From a virus, in the IMG/VR virus record IMGVR_UViG_3300027708_000119, positions 1 to 45,112 of that record: a stretch of 45,112 nt of DNA, one strand, 5' to 3'. The translations under genes were made by a program, and so were the position numbers. The notes beneath the pieces were generated by a model that ran no database searches, was not told the origin of the DNA, and saw only the letters and a program-made list of their open reading frames with translations. Positions 1 through 8,976 of this stretch are shown one piece after another (position 1 is the stretch's first letter; each line of letters opens with the position of its first letter).

Positions 1-2
1 TA

Positions 3-2087
3 AATACTTTACGTGATGCTTTAAAAGATAGCTTAGACCAATACGTTTTAGAAATTACGCCTAATCAGAGTATTCGTAAGATGTTCTTGCATCGTAATAA
101 TATTCAAGGTGCAAGTGAGGATATGCTCCGTGCTTTTGCTGAATCTAGGTACCGTATTGCTTACCAACGTTCTAGGTTTGAGCATATGCCACAGTTGTTT
201 AGAGCAGTGGAAGCGGCTCGCCTAAGTTTAAGAAACATGCCGCATAGCCGTAGAACTTCTTTAAACCGTGCGTTAGTGCGTGAGTTAGAGCTAAACCTTA
301 AGTCTGGTGTATTAGAACCACCTAAAGTTAGCAACTTGGCACGAACCTTAACCCAGTTTGGATTCTTGCACTTCTTGACCTCTCCTGCATCTGCAGTCGT
401 AAACATGATGGCGGTTCCAAGCATTTACGTTCCATTTGCTCGTGCTCGTTTTGGCACAGGGCCGGTTATGTCTACGCTGGCTAAATACACTAAGCTTTTA
501 GGAGGAACTGGCTATGTTAATCAAAAGACAGGCCGCTATGAGTTTTTATCTTTAGCACGTTCCAAACTAGACCAGATGCCTTTGTTAGATAAAGATGGCA
601 ACAAAGTTATGATGGAGAAGATGGATGATGACGGTGTTATAACCAAAGTCCCTATGACTTACGCCGACGCCTATGAAAAAGGCGTGTTGTTGCAAGCTAT
701 TGATACTACGTTAAGCCATGAGAGCGCAAGCGTTGGAGACCAGCCATCAGAAGACTACACCGGTCGGTTCCAAAAGTTTATGTATTATGCAAGTTTGCCG
801 TTCCACGCAGCGGAAAAGTTTAACCGTGAAACAACTTACATGACCACATTTGAGTTGGCGTATAAGAAATATATTAGCGATACAAAGAACCCGTATACCC
901 CACAAGCAGCTTTTGAAAAGGCCAGCCAAGATGCACGAGACCTAGTTCAAAAGACTATGTTCAACTACAACACAATTAACAAGCCACGCTATTTCCGTGG
1001 AAATCTACCTAGTTTGCTGTTGCAATTTAAGATGTACCCGCAGCAAATGACTGTGCTTATGGCTAGAACTTTTTACCAAAGCCTCGGTGGTGGTATGCAG
1101 CATGACTTAGATGCTTACAAAGAGCACATTAAAAACTCTCCAGACTTTGATAAATTAGTTGCTGCTAAAGAAGCTGAGCTTAAAGCTATAAAGAAAGAAG
1201 CTATTGAGTCCTTTTGGGGCATGATGGGAATGACTTTCTTAACTGCTGGTATGTCTGGATTGCCAATATTCTTTGTATTATCTGGTATTGCTTCAGCATT
1301 CCATGCAGCATTTGGGGACGATGACGAGCCATATGATTTTGATAATTGGTTTAAAAATTGGTGCAGTAGAACTTTTGGAAGTATAGTCGGCGATACTATA
1401 TCTAGAGGTGCTTTGTCTCAAGTTACCGGCGCTAACTTTGCAGACCGTATGAGTATTAATATGAGCGACATGTGGTTCCCTAATGTTAAGAAGAGCCAAG
1501 ATGAAGTACAGTATTTACAAAACGTTATGACTAACCTTATGGGTCCAGTTATGGGTGCAGGGTTAGGTTACGCCGAGGCACTTAAGCGTTTGAATGATGG
1601 GCATTATGAACGTGCTATGGAAGCAATGCTCCCTGCTGGCTTGAAAAATATATTTGTAGGAACCCGCTATTTAGTAGAGGGCAAAGCTCTAACGCTTAAA
1701 GGCGATACATTAGACCAGCATATTAGCGCAAAAGAAGCAGTCGGACAAATGCTTGGCTTCTCTCCAGAAGATACTGCGCAAAAACAAAAAGCTGCTATGG
1801 AGATGAAGAATGCTAACGAGGAAATTAAAGGGCGCAAGCAAGATTTAGAAAATGCTTTCTTTATGGCTTTTGATAACCATGATAGCAGTATGCAGGGTAG
1901 AGTAATTACTAAGATTATGCGCTTTAATAAAACTAATCCAGAGTATGCTATTGATGCCGACGCTTTAATAAATTCCGTACAGAAACACTACCAGCAACGC
2001 TTCTTAAACAATATGACCGGTGGTATGGCAGTTGAGAAGAAAGCTATGAGTAGGATGACTAGGATGATGGATTACGCAAAGGATTAA
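3..2087 (+). CDS. Giant virion-associated protein, C-terminal part (5' partial)
   Basis: The reading frame is open from base 3, so the true start lies before the window; the first internal ATG is at 81. The visible 695 residues are rich in Lys, Met and aromatics, with hydrophobic stretches (around residues 395-420 counted from the first ATG) and a segment reading LPSLLLQFKMYP. This composition recalls the C-terminal ends of the very large polyvalent or PLxRFG-type virion proteins of podovirus-like phages, which are thought to be internal or ejected proteins. That family assignment is from memory of the sequence style and is moderate. It is the last rightward gene before the convergent early operon, and its stop codon lies in the A/T tract of the opposing terminator. 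Confidence 0.6.
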   Translation, partial: NTLRDALKDSLDQYVLEITPNQSIRKMFLHRNNIQGASEDMLRAFAESRYRIAYQRSRFEHMPQLFRAVEAARLSLRNMPHSRRTSLNRALVRELELNLKSGVLEPPKVSNLARTLTQFGFLHFLTSPASAVVNMMAVPSIYVPFARARFGTGPVMSTLAKYTKLLGGTGYVNQKTGRYEFLSLARSKLDQMPLLDKDGNKVMMEKMDDDGVITKVPMTYADAYEKGVLLQAIDTTLSHESASVGDQPSEDYTGRFQKFMYYASLPFHAAEKFNRETTYMTTFELAYKKYISDTKNPYTPQAAFEKASQDARDLVQKTMFNYNTINKPRYFRGNLPSLLLQFKMYPQQMTVLMARTFYQSLGGGMQHDLDAYKEHIKNSPDFDKLVAAKEAELKAIKKEAIESFWGMMGMTFLTAGMSGLPIFFVLSGIASAFHAAFGDDDEPYDFDNWFKNWCSRTFGSIVGDTISRGALSQVTGANFADRMSINMSDMWFPNVKKSQDEVQYLQNVMTNLMGPVMGAGLGYAEALKRLNDGHYERAMEAMLPAGLKNIFVGTRYLVEGKALTLKGDTLDQHISAKEAVGQMLGFSPEDTAQKQKAAMEMKNANEEIKGRKQDLENAFFMAFDNHDSSMQGRVITKIMRFNKTNPEYAIDADALINSVQKHYQQRFLNNMTGGMAVEKKAMSRMTRMMDYAKD

Positions 2088-2113
2088 AAAAGCCCCGCTG
2101 ATTAGGCGGGGCT
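2086..2113 (-). terminator. Rho-independent terminator of the leftward early operon
   Basis: Stem AGCCCCGC (2091-2098) and GCGGGGCT (2106-2113) with a 7-nt loop. The A run at 2086-2091 becomes a U tract on the minus-strand transcript, so it ends leftward transcription. It also touches the stop codon of the converging rightward gene. Confidence 0.85.
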
Positions 2114-2166
2114 AAGGTATTACTAGAAAGGAGTAGCCAATGAATGTAAGCTACGCCTCTATCTTA

Positions 2167-2364
2167 CTACTTAAGTCTCCAAACACGCAAGCCGTGTATC
2201 CCTTTGTCTATTAAAACCTGCGTTTTTACAGTATAGTTTAGCCTTTTTGTCACCCTGGTAACTTCGGTAATTGCAGCTTCCGTATCTAGACAAGGGATAA
2301 AGAAGCTGGTTCCGACTTTAAACTTAGCCCAATTAATTCTGAAATGCAGTTTGTGGATCAACAT
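2167..2364 (-). CDS. Small conserved-looking phage protein, function unknown
   Basis: A 65-residue protein at the far end of the leftward operon, overlapping the end of the primase-helicase gene by 32 bp. The core (from WAKFKVGTSFFIP to the C-terminal RVWRL) alternates hydrophobic and polar residues, suggesting a small alpha/beta domain that could bind nucleic acid. No catalytic motif is visible. The first ATG is used; no strong ribosome site distinguishes it from later starts. It is probably a real gene because it fills the space up to the terminator. Confidence 0.55.
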   Translation of the reverse strand: MLIHKLHFRINWAKFKVGTSFFIPCLDTEAAITEVTRVTKRLNYTVKTQVLIDKGIHGLRVWRLK

Positions 2365-5176
2365 CTGGTGCGTGCTTAGCTGCTTCTATGTAGGTTTCAG
2401 CATCTAAAAAGTTATCAACTTCAAGACTAAATACATACGCATCAATCGGGGGAGACTGTAGTTTTGTGCCTTTGGATAGACGCTTTTTGACCTGCCCTAA
2501 ATATATGCCATCGGTTTCTAATCCTTTAAGTATTTCCTTTAAAGTTATTTGCTGCTTTGTGCAATAAGTACGTAGTTGCTTAGCATTAATATAAAGGCGC
2601 TTATCGTCAGGCTCAATCCGTACAAACAAGTCATTAAACTTAGGTTCAACAATTGGCAACTGCTCCATACCTGATCTAGCGTCGGCCTTAGCATTAATTA
2701 CTAATGTAGATGCACGGTGCTGGTTCATAAACTCACCAATAATACTAGCTTGGTTTGTAGCACAAGGTGCTTTAACATCTGAACGCATGTGCTCTAGTTC
2801 TTTAACTATCCAACGATATACTCTACCAATATCAAAGTCGCCGAGCAAACCTAAGTCTTTAGCCATTAATGCGCCAGCAATATTACAAGCTACCGTCGCC
2901 GACCAAAACCGCTCACGGCTTGTGAAGTTAACTTCTTTGTCTAGCTTTTGCTGGACTTGGATTACTGTATCAATAGCATCTTCCAAGTTATCTACAAGGT
3001 ATTGGATGTATGGTTCACCAGCAAGTCCGTAGTTAGAATACAACCCATTAAATACGGTGTCGGCTTCTTCTTTAGATAAAGCTTCTGTAACTTCAATTCG
3101 ATACTCAAGCAGACGCATAAACTCGCCGTCTGGTGTAGCTTTAAGTGCTGCTAACTTATCATAGAAATTTGCATTGGAACTACATAGAGCCATAGTCCCC
3201 CACTTAGTAGCATTAACACGCTCAGCATTATCATGCTGCATCATGCGGTTCTTACCACGACCTTGAGAAATACTATAGGCTAAGTCAGAAAAGTTATCTC
3301 CTGATAGCTTAGTAATCTCATCAATCGTAACCGGCAAGTTATTCATAATACCAAGGCGGTGAATCATAGAGTTCTGCGTATCTTTCCATTGAAGCATTAA
3401 TTCTTCGGGATGACCATAGACGCTGTTGCACATCTTAAGAACTGTAGACTTGCCTGTACCTGATGTGTTATTTACCAAGTTAATAATTGCACCTTTTAAA
3501 TTAAGGTGTTTTATTAGGGGTGCCCCAAATGCGGTAAAGAAACCAAATGCGTGTGGCTCAAACTCAGGCTGGTTATATACATTAACAATCTTTAACCAAT
3601 CTTCCATAGACCCAGTCGGCGTCATCCAGTTTGCTAGACTGCCTGTTGCGTGGGATGGTGGGCTATAACTAACTTTACCAGCAGATATTTCTCTATCTCC
3701 CAAGATAAACTTAGAATCATTTTCTGCCCAACCAAATTGCGTTCTCATCATTTCGACCTTTCCTTTGAACTGCAAGTGTTTTATAAATGTAATGATGTAC
3801 GTCATAATAGAGTCCATCTGTTTTTTAGAACCGGCAACACCATGCCAGCTTAATTTTTCCCGTAGCTTCTCAACTACTTGTGCTTCTGTTTGAGCTATAG
3901 AAAACTCTCGTACTCCGTCTTGAGGCAAGTGCAGTCTAAGCCAAATTACGTCACCCTTCGATGGGTCTTTAAGGCGCTTAACTACATACAAATCGTGCTC
4001 ATAAATTAAAGCAGCTTCATCATCCTCATCTACTGGCTGCCTATACACGCCGCCATTCTTCCCTCTAAAATATGGGAAAGGAAACTCTGGAATGACGTAT
4101 TCTTGTTTGGTACCACAAGGCGCCTCTGAAACGACCGCAATATCCGGCTCACTGGCGATAATTTCAGAACCGAGCAATATCGGAGACGATATCTTACCCT
4201 TGTGCGGGCACTCTTTACATCCTTGTGGGTGAAGCTTCTCAAAGGACGAACACGTATAAGGGCCTTTTGTCTGTAAGGCTTTCTTCTCAGTTTCCTGAGC
4301 CGAGTACGATGGGTGGTTCTGTGAAATGATGTGTATTGCTTCATCTCTGTCCACACAATGGGCGGCAATAGATAGTCCTGCTCTCCATAATGGCTCCTCT
4401 ATATCTGCTTGATTAATAGCAATATTCTCAAGTTGTGGACAACCTTTGCCTTCAGTAGTCTTTATCAAAATAGTTTTGAACCTACTCTGACGATTACTCA
4501 TGGCGGCTTGAGCCATTGCGCTAGTTTGTTTTGGTATGTAGTCGGGTGCAATTAAAACCCCAATAGCCATTTTGATATCCTCGTAAGGAGTCTCAGGCTC
4601 TATCTGCATAATAGCTACGGGCAGGGGTGGGTCTTGCTTAAAGTTAAACGTCTCAGGCACTCTAAGGATTGATGCACTCTCTGCGGTGCGTGATGGGTCT
4701 GCCCTAAACTTATGCTCTTCACACAAAGCTTTAAGGCGGTCGGCGACGGGTTTCCATTCAGATCTACTGATGGTTTCTGTTAGTCTCCAATAGGCATGAA
4801 TGCCACGACCCGAATTAACTACCGTTGGTGATGGTAGGGTTACAGCCTCGCAAAACTTTTTAAGCTCTGCCAAACCGGTGGCTTGGTCTAGATAACCTTT
4901 GCCACTTAAATCTTTGTCTATACCACAATCAATATCTACCCAAAAAGATTTAAAGTAGGTGCTATTTTTCTGCGTGCGACCATCTTCGTCGTTCTCATAT
5001 TTAGCGCAAGCAAAATAAACATCGTACTTCTCTAATAACAGATTTGTTATTTCTTCATCGGCTTCTTCCAAAGTCTCAACAAAGGTCTGTCTCGGACGCC
5101 CCTCTTGCTTTAAACCGACAATACAATACCACCCTTCTTGGGGAAGCACTGCATTTAATAAATCTGTCGTTGCCAT
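2333..5176 (-). CDS. Primase-helicase: AEP-like primase fused to DUF927-type ATPase
   Basis: A 947-residue replication protein. The N-terminal part (about 1-210) resembles archaeo-eukaryotic primase/RepB-type domains: an acidic metal motif VDIDCG (D81, D83) and a later SGRGIHAYW motif near 122-130 with its conserved histidine. A cysteine cluster (C309, C320, C323) follows. The C-terminal half has a Walker A motif TSGTGKST (571-578, K576) and a Walker B motif VTIDE (D619/E620), as in DUF927/SF3-like helicases. It probably primes and unwinds the phage replication fork with the PolA encoded upstream. It is the last large gene of the leftward operon and starts 87 bp after the HTH gene. Confidence 0.8.
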   Translation of the reverse strand: MATTDLLNAVLPQEGWYCIVGLKQEGRPRQTFVETLEEADEEITNLLLEKYDVYFACAKYENDEDGRTQKNSTYFKSFWVDIDCGIDKDLSGKGYLDQATGLAELKKFCEAVTLPSPTVVNSGRGIHAYWRLTETISRSEWKPVADRLKALCEEHKFRADPSRTAESASILRVPETFNFKQDPPLPVAIMQIEPETPYEDIKMAIGVLIAPDYIPKQTSAMAQAAMSNRQSRFKTILIKTTEGKGCPQLENIAINQADIEEPLWRAGLSIAAHCVDRDEAIHIISQNHPSYSAQETEKKALQTKGPYTCSSFEKLHPQGCKECPHKGKISSPILLGSEIIASEPDIAVVSEAPCGTKQEYVIPEFPFPYFRGKNGGVYRQPVDEDDEAALIYEHDLYVVKRLKDPSKGDVIWLRLHLPQDGVREFSIAQTEAQVVEKLREKLSWHGVAGSKKQMDSIMTYIITFIKHLQFKGKVEMMRTQFGWAENDSKFILGDREISAGKVSYSPPSHATGSLANWMTPTGSMEDWLKIVNVYNQPEFEPHAFGFFTAFGAPLIKHLNLKGAIINLVNNTSGTGKSTVLKMCNSVYGHPEELMLQWKDTQNSMIHRLGIMNNLPVTIDEITKLSGDNFSDLAYSISQGRGKNRMMQHDNAERVNATKWGTMALCSSNANFYDKLAALKATPDGEFMRLLEYRIEVTEALSKEEADTVFNGLYSNYGLAGEPYIQYLVDNLEDAIDTVIQVQQKLDKEVNFTSRERFWSATVACNIAGALMAKDLGLLGDFDIGRVYRWIVKELEHMRSDVKAPCATNQASIIGEFMNQHRASTLVINAKADARSGMEQLPIVEPKFNDLFVRIEPDDKRLYINAKQLRTYCTKQQITLKEILKGLETDGIYLGQVKKRLSKGTKLQSPPIDAYVFSLEVDNFLDAETYIEAAKHAPDVDPQTAFQN

Positions 5177-5211
5177 ATCACCTCAAAATCCGAAGAAAGG
5201 AAGGGCAGCAG

Positions 5212-5228
5212 GGGGGTCGGCATCCCCC
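5212..5228. other. G/C hairpin in the primase leader
   Basis: GGGGG (5212-5216) and CCCCC (5224-5228) flank a 7-nt loop in the only sizeable gap of this operon, just before the primase start. The run of T follows on the plus strand, where no gene is read, so it is not a convincing terminator for the leftward message. It could fold in the mRNA leader and affect primase expression. Confidence 0.3.
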
Positions 5229-5263
5229 TTTTCGTTCCGTCAAACTAGCTGCCCCGGGGTAAA

Positions 5264-5488
5264 CTACTTTATAAGTTTCTCGATCTGTGCAACCGCCGTT
5301 TTATGTGGCATAGTTGATCCGATAAACCAGTTGTAGATTGTCATGCGGGATACTTCAAACATCTTTGCAATCTCTATAACTGTAATATCGTTAGCAATAC
5401 AATACTTACCTAGCTTCACTCCAATATGTTTAGAGTCGGCAGTTTTGTTTGCTTTTACAAGACGATAGCTATAGCCTCTTAGACTCAT
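5264..5488 (-). CDS. Small helix-turn-helix DNA-binding protein
   Basis: 74 residues. The C-terminal half reads as a helix-turn-helix: ITVIEIAKMFEVSRMTIYNW (about 35-54) has the small residue, turn and hydrophobic pattern of XRE/Cro-like or transposase-type HTH domains. It overlaps the upstream gene through an ATGA junction, so it is translated with the replication genes. It could be a regulator acting on the repeated palindromes at 14-24 kb or on the divergent control region; that link is inference. It could equally be a replication accessory protein. Confidence 0.6.
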   Translation of the reverse strand: MSLRGYSYRLVKANKTADSKHIGVKLGKYCIANDITVIEIAKMFEVSRMTIYNWFIGSTMPHKTAVAQIEKLIK

Positions 5489-6357
5489 GTTGGTTCTTTG
5501 CTCCAGTCACCCATGATTGCCTTTAAGTCTTTTTTCTGAGTAGGTTCCGCAGCTTTCTTCTCAGGGCGCTTCTTAGGTTCTTCAATATCAGCAGCAGGGG
5601 CAGCTTCTTCTTTAATAAATGCAGGGGCTTTTAACTTTGGCAAGTCATCTTTTTTGGAGATAACAAACTCAATAGCTTTTTTAGCTGCAGGTGATTGGCC
5701 TTGCTTAACGGCAACTTCCCATTGGTCTTTAGATAAGAACTTCAAAGGTTTAAAAAACAACTTAGCAGTATCGCTATCAGGGTCAAAACGCATCTCTGTG
5801 TTCAAGCTATTTAAGTTGTAGCCTTGTGAGCCAACGTACTTAGCATATTGCTCAAACGGCATGTGGTTTAAATCACCTTTACCGAAGATTGACTTGGAAG
5901 CCAACTGCAACTGATACACATCGCCGCCGACATCATCTGCCAATGCTACTGCAATTCTACGGAAGTGACGACATGCACGACCACCGCCAGCACCAGACCC
6001 CTTGACGTTCTGAGGGCACTCGGCGCAGTTGTGGTGTTGCGCTTCTTCTACTGAAGCATCGGGTGTTACTCCATCATTAGACCAGCAGTCAGGAGGTGTG
6101 GCGTCTGCCTTAGGGTTGTAAGCACCGGCATAGAATGTACGAGATACGTCTTTAGCAGCGTTAACAATAACTACATTTAGAGAATCACTATTGCTAGTTA
6201 AAATCTCCTCCCCATTTACAACCATGCGGAACTTACCGCCACGCAATGAAATACGTTTGCTACCGCCATTACCTACGAGGGCACGAGTTACATCATCTAA
6301 CTGTACATCTTTAAGGTAGTCGGGTAAATCTTGATTAAAAAGAGTGATTTCACTCAT
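5485..6357 (-). CDS. Zinc-binding phage protein, candidate ssDNA-binding protein
   Basis: 290 residues. A cysteine/histidine-rich stretch near residues 90-135 (PPDCWSNDG, then NCAECP, then GRACRHFRR) looks like a four-ligand zinc site set in a beta-rich domain. This layout is seen in phage single-strand DNA-binding-like proteins. The C-terminal third is a low-complexity Lys/Glu/Ala/Pro tail ending in an acidic and aromatic tip, also typical of SSBs. It sits between primase and helicase genes, with ATGA junctions on both sides. The function is inferred from this layout and position. A zinc-containing replication or recombination mediator is the main alternative. Confidence 0.5.
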   Translation of the reverse strand: MSEITLFNQDLPDYLKDVQLDDVTRALVGNGGSKRISLRGGKFRMVVNGEEILTSNSDSLNVVIVNAAKDVSRTFYAGAYNPKADATPPDCWSNDGVTPDASVEEAQHHNCAECPQNVKGSGAGGGRACRHFRRIAVALADDVGGDVYQLQLASKSIFGKGDLNHMPFEQYAKYVGSQGYNLNSLNTEMRFDPDSDTAKLFFKPLKFLSKDQWEVAVKQGQSPAAKKAIEFVISKKDDLPKLKAPAFIKEEAAPAADIEEPKKRPEKKAAEPTQKKDLKAIMGDWSKEPT

Positions 6358-6749
6358 TTGCTTCTCCTTACTGTAATCGAATGTTCGCTATCCACATTTA
6401 ACCCGAGTGGTAGCAAGTCGGGGTTTTCTTCTAAAAACTGCTTAATGTTTGTTTGATGTATGCGCTTCTCAAGTAAATCGGGAAGATGGTGCTCAAACAT
6501 AAATTGATAAAACTTCTCCCAGTCATTAGTCCAATAGCGACTCTTAACTGTGCGCATTACTGTGCCATGTGGGGTCTTAAGACTTGTAGCCCCTGTGGTT
6601 TTACATACTTCTAGCATTTGTTGCTCAAGAACTTCTAGTTGTGACTCAAACTCAGATTCAATTCTATCGGCTTCTTTTCTTGCTTTGTCACGAGCATCTC
6701 GAATCTTTATGTAGACTTCTACAATTTGATCGACTGTTATATCATCCAT
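6354..6749 (-). CDS. Conserved phage replication-region protein, unknown function
   Basis: 131 residues starting at MDDIT. This start has an AAAGGA ribosome site 5 nt upstream and lies 30 nt after a predicted transcription start; an upstream in-frame ATG would fall inside the promoter. The N-terminal half is a coiled coil (about 5-55). The C-terminal half has a basic, aromatic motif around KSRYWTNDWEKFY and an acidic end (ENPDLLPLGLNVDSEH). I recall similar proteins near polymerases in many phages without a known role. Confidence 0.7.
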   Translation of the reverse strand: MDDITVDQIVEVYIKIRDARDKARKEADRIESEFESQLEVLEQQMLEVCKTTGATSLKTPHGTVMRTVKSRYWTNDWEKFYQFMFEHHLPDLLEKRIHQTNIKQFLEENPDLLPLGLNVDSEHSITVRRSK

Positions 6750-6785
6750 GTTTTCCTTTCTTACAGATCTTATGTCCGTTAAGTA

Positions 6786-6813
6786 ATAATACCACAACGA
6801 TTTACTTTGTCAA
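6786..6813 (-). promoter_or_regulatory. Sigma70-like promoter for 6749-2167
   Basis: On the minus strand, TTGACA (6808-6813), a 16-bp spacer, and TATTAT (6786-6791). The -35 overlaps the stop codon of the SNF2 helicase gene. The start point would be near 6779, leaving about a 30-nt leader before the ATG at 6749. It would give the SSB-like, HTH and primase genes their own transcript. Confidence 0.65.
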
Positions 6814-8315
6814 GTGTTTTCCTCAACTTCATTTTTATATAGGTCTATCAGTTTATCATGAACGCTAAGTTTGTTTCTTAGCATGTTATAGAGTCTATCT
6901 TCTACGGGAGAACCCTTAATATGCACGACAGTCATAGCATTTTTTTGACCTTGCCTATCAATACGAGCATTAGCTTGCAGATAAGTTTCGATTGATGTAA
7001 CAGGCGCATACCATATTATGGTATCAGCAGCAGTCAAAGTAACTCCATGTGCTGCAGCTTGCGGTTGAATTAAGAGAACCTTTGGGTATGGTGTTTCTTG
7101 GAATCGTTTAAAAATTTCAGTTCGTTTACCTACGGGAACGGCTCCGTTTATAACATCGCAAGTAATACCTGCCCCTCTCAAATGCTCTTTGAGTAATTCT
7201 ATTGTATGAGTAAACGGTATAAACACAAGGACTTTTTGGCTAGACTCGTTAATAACTTCTTCGACAACACGTAAACGATTAGACACGTCAAACTCAATAA
7301 CAGCACCGGTATCAGAATAGACAGCACCACCAGAAATTTGCAGTAACTTATTAATATTGACGGCAGCGTTGACGGTACTGATCTCTTCCCCCGCTGCCAC
7401 CATGAGCATCTCTTTCTTGAGTAGTTTGTAGAATTTATCTTGTTGAGGCGTGAGCGGCGCATCTCTGAATACATGTGTAACCTCTGGTAGATCTAAACAT
7501 TCTTTTTTAGTAAATCGTATGGCTGGTTGAAGCGCATTAAAAACTACTTGACTTGCGTTAGGTTTTGGCATCCACTTAAACTTACTGACGCTTAGCATAG
7601 TCTGATCTCTAAACGAACCAAAAAACTTGGGTACTTTCTCAGGCACGCATAATCTAGCTAAGCCATAAGCATCGGTTGGGTTTTGTGCGGCTGGTGTGCC
7701 TGTCATTAGCCATAACCAAGTATCTTTAGTTATGATTGAATTTAGCGTTTTCCAGCGTTGGGTAGTAACAGTTTTATACGCATTAGCTTCGTCAATGATG
7801 ATTAGGTCAAACCCACCGTTTTTAATATCGTCGGCGACAATCTCTACACCATCATAGTTAATGATAACGAAGTCGGCATCGCTGGCAATAATAGCTTTAC
7901 GCTTGGTACGTTCTCCATACGCTATGGCTACTTTGCGGTGTACTGCAAACTTAAATAAATCCGCTTGCCATGCTGACTGCATAATAGACAATGGGCAAAT
8001 AACTAAAACCCTATTAATAATTTCCTGTTCTAATAAACAATCTGCCGCCCATATAGCCGATGCGGTTTTGCCTGTGCCTTGTTCATTAAAACAAAAAGCT
8101 CTTTGATTAGTTGCTAAGAATATTGCCGTTTCTCTTTGGTGTTGCATTGGCTGGTAAGCACCAGGCCAAGAATACGTGCTAGGCTTTTCCATTCTTTGAT
8201 TTATTTCGCTTGACTGTGTGGTCTGAGTTTCTACTAAAGGAACGGTTTGAACTTGCGGATTTAATTTTGAGATTGCTTGGGGCGTTCGTTCCGCCTTTTG
8301 AAAGAGGGATAACAT
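6810..8315 (-). CDS. SNF2/DEAD-like superfamily 2 helicase
   Basis: 501 residues from the ATG at 8315, chosen because AAGGA lies 8 nt upstream; a longer frame to 8384 exists, and an ATG at 8192 would start just before the helicase fold. Visible motifs: Q-like QHQRETA, Walker A EQGTGKT (about 78-84), Walker B IIIDEAN (about 173-178), motif III-like LMTGTP, and motif VI NARIDRQGQ near the C-terminus. These place it in the SNF2-like ATP-dependent DNA translocases found in phage replication clusters. It overlaps the HNH gene upstream by about 135 bp. Probable role: remodelling DNA or displacing proteins during replication or recombination. Confidence 0.85.
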   Translation of the reverse strand: MLSLFQKAERTPQAISKLNPQVQTVPLVETQTTQSSEINQRMEKPSTYSWPGAYQPMQHQRETAIFLATNQRAFCFNEQGTGKTASAIWAADCLLEQEIINRVLVICPLSIMQSAWQADLFKFAVHRKVAIAYGERTKRKAIIASDADFVIINYDGVEIVADDIKNGGFDLIIIDEANAYKTVTTQRWKTLNSIITKDTWLWLMTGTPAAQNPTDAYGLARLCVPEKVPKFFGSFRDQTMLSVSKFKWMPKPNASQVVFNALQPAIRFTKKECLDLPEVTHVFRDAPLTPQQDKFYKLLKKEMLMVAAGEEISTVNAAVNINKLLQISGGAVYSDTGAVIEFDVSNRLRVVEEVINESSQKVLVFIPFTHTIELLKEHLRGAGITCDVINGAVPVGKRTEIFKRFQETPYPKVLLIQPQAAAHGVTLTAADTIIWYAPVTSIETYLQANARIDRQGQKNAMTVVHIKGSPVEDRLYNMLRNKLSVHDKLIDLYKNEVEENT

Positions 8316-8463
8316 GGTCAATATCCTTGCCCTTTCTGTCCACACCCTTTTTGTCCATCTCGTAACGTGCTCTCTCCCGTGCATTGCGGGCTGGCTGCTC
8401 CCCCCGTGCTTTCTGTTGCTGGTATTCCTTCTTGTAGGGGCGGGGTTTGTTCACATAAGGCAT
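8179..8463 (-). CDS. HNH endonuclease
   Basis: 94 residues starting at MPYVNKPRPY, with GAGGA 9 nt upstream. The HNH signature is DIDHVIPLSKGGTN followed by PSNL and an NRSFSRNSDHT tail. The DH pair is the catalytic centre and the later Asn/His complete it. The N-terminal region is strongly basic. The protein reads like the short HNH proteins common beside phage SNF2 helicases, which may act in DNA processing or as selfish nucleases. Its 3' part overlaps the helicase start and its 5' part overlaps the unknown frame ending at 8318. Confidence 0.8.
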   Translation of the reverse strand: MPYVNKPRPYKKEYQQQKARGEQPARNARERARYEMDKKGVDRKGKDIDHVIPLSKGGTNAPSNLKIKSASSNRSFSRNSDHTVKRNKSKNGKA

Positions 8464-8617
8464 AGCGGTCTTCCTCTTTATGGAAAATGTAGAGACTTCC
8501 ATCTCCTAACAACACGTATTTTGGCACATTTTGAGCATTTTTGCCATACATTTCCTCAATAATCAGGTTTAAATCTACTTCAACCATGCCTGCAAATGGG
8601 ATTGGTTCTAAAGACAT
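8318..8617 (-). CDS. Unknown small protein, C-terminal part doubtful
   Basis: Its first ~55 residues (MSLEPIPFAGM to YALCEQ) look protein-like, with a plausible beta-rich pattern, and fill the gap between two certain genes. The rest lies entirely inside the HNH gene in another frame and is rich in Gly/Ser/Thr/Gln, as an out-of-frame reading would be. Either a genuine long overlap exists, or the gene was truncated and now reads on into its neighbour. It overlaps the upstream gene by 10 bp. Confidence 0.45.
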   Translation of the reverse strand: MSLEPIPFAGMVEVDLNLIIEEMYGKNAQNVPKYVLLGDGSLYIFHKEEDRYALCEQTPPLQEGIPATESTGGAASPQCTGESTLRDGQKGCGQKGQGY

Positions 8618-8976
8618 GGCGGTGGCTTCTTTGGTTTTCCTGGTACTTGGTCATAGATTGGGTTCTCCCAAAACTTACTGTTGTTTGATATACCAAGAAC
8701 ATCAGGTTCGTCAGGTATTTCTCCTGCTGGTTTATCTTTTTTATGGGAACTTCTCCATACAACAAATATAGTTTCGGGATGCTCACAACGCTTCTCTTTA
8801 AGCATCTGTATTTTATATTCACGAGTGCAATCTAAGCAGTGGTTCATAGGGTCATGCGGTTGGTTAGTCCTATGAGACTGCCACATATACTCAATGTATT
8901 GCATCCTGCTCTCAAAGCATGGTGGGTGCCAATTAGGATTGTGTGGCTTAATTGTCAGTACTTTTCTATCGCCCAT
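8608..8976 (-). CDS. Cys-rich small phage protein, unknown function
   Basis: 122 residues. A HCLDCTREY motif with a later RCEHP could bind zinc through Cys/His ligands; the C-terminus is Pro/Lys-rich (VPGKPKKPPPCL). It overlaps the DUF3310 gene upstream by 11 bp. No enzyme motif was recognised. Position in the operon suggests an auxiliary role in DNA metabolism, but this is only context. Confidence 0.6.
   Translation of the reverse strand: MGDRKVLTIKPHNPNWHPPCFESRMQYIEYMWQSHRTNQPHDPMNHCLDCTREYKIQMLKEKRCEHPETIFVVWRSSHKKDKPAGEIPDEPDVLGISNNSKFWENPIYDQVPGKPKKPPPCL

Noticed and set aside
4030-4368. Leftward 112-codon frame inside the primase-helicase gene
   Set aside because: Lies entirely within a gene with intact motifs; Arg-rich composition typical of an out-of-frame reading.
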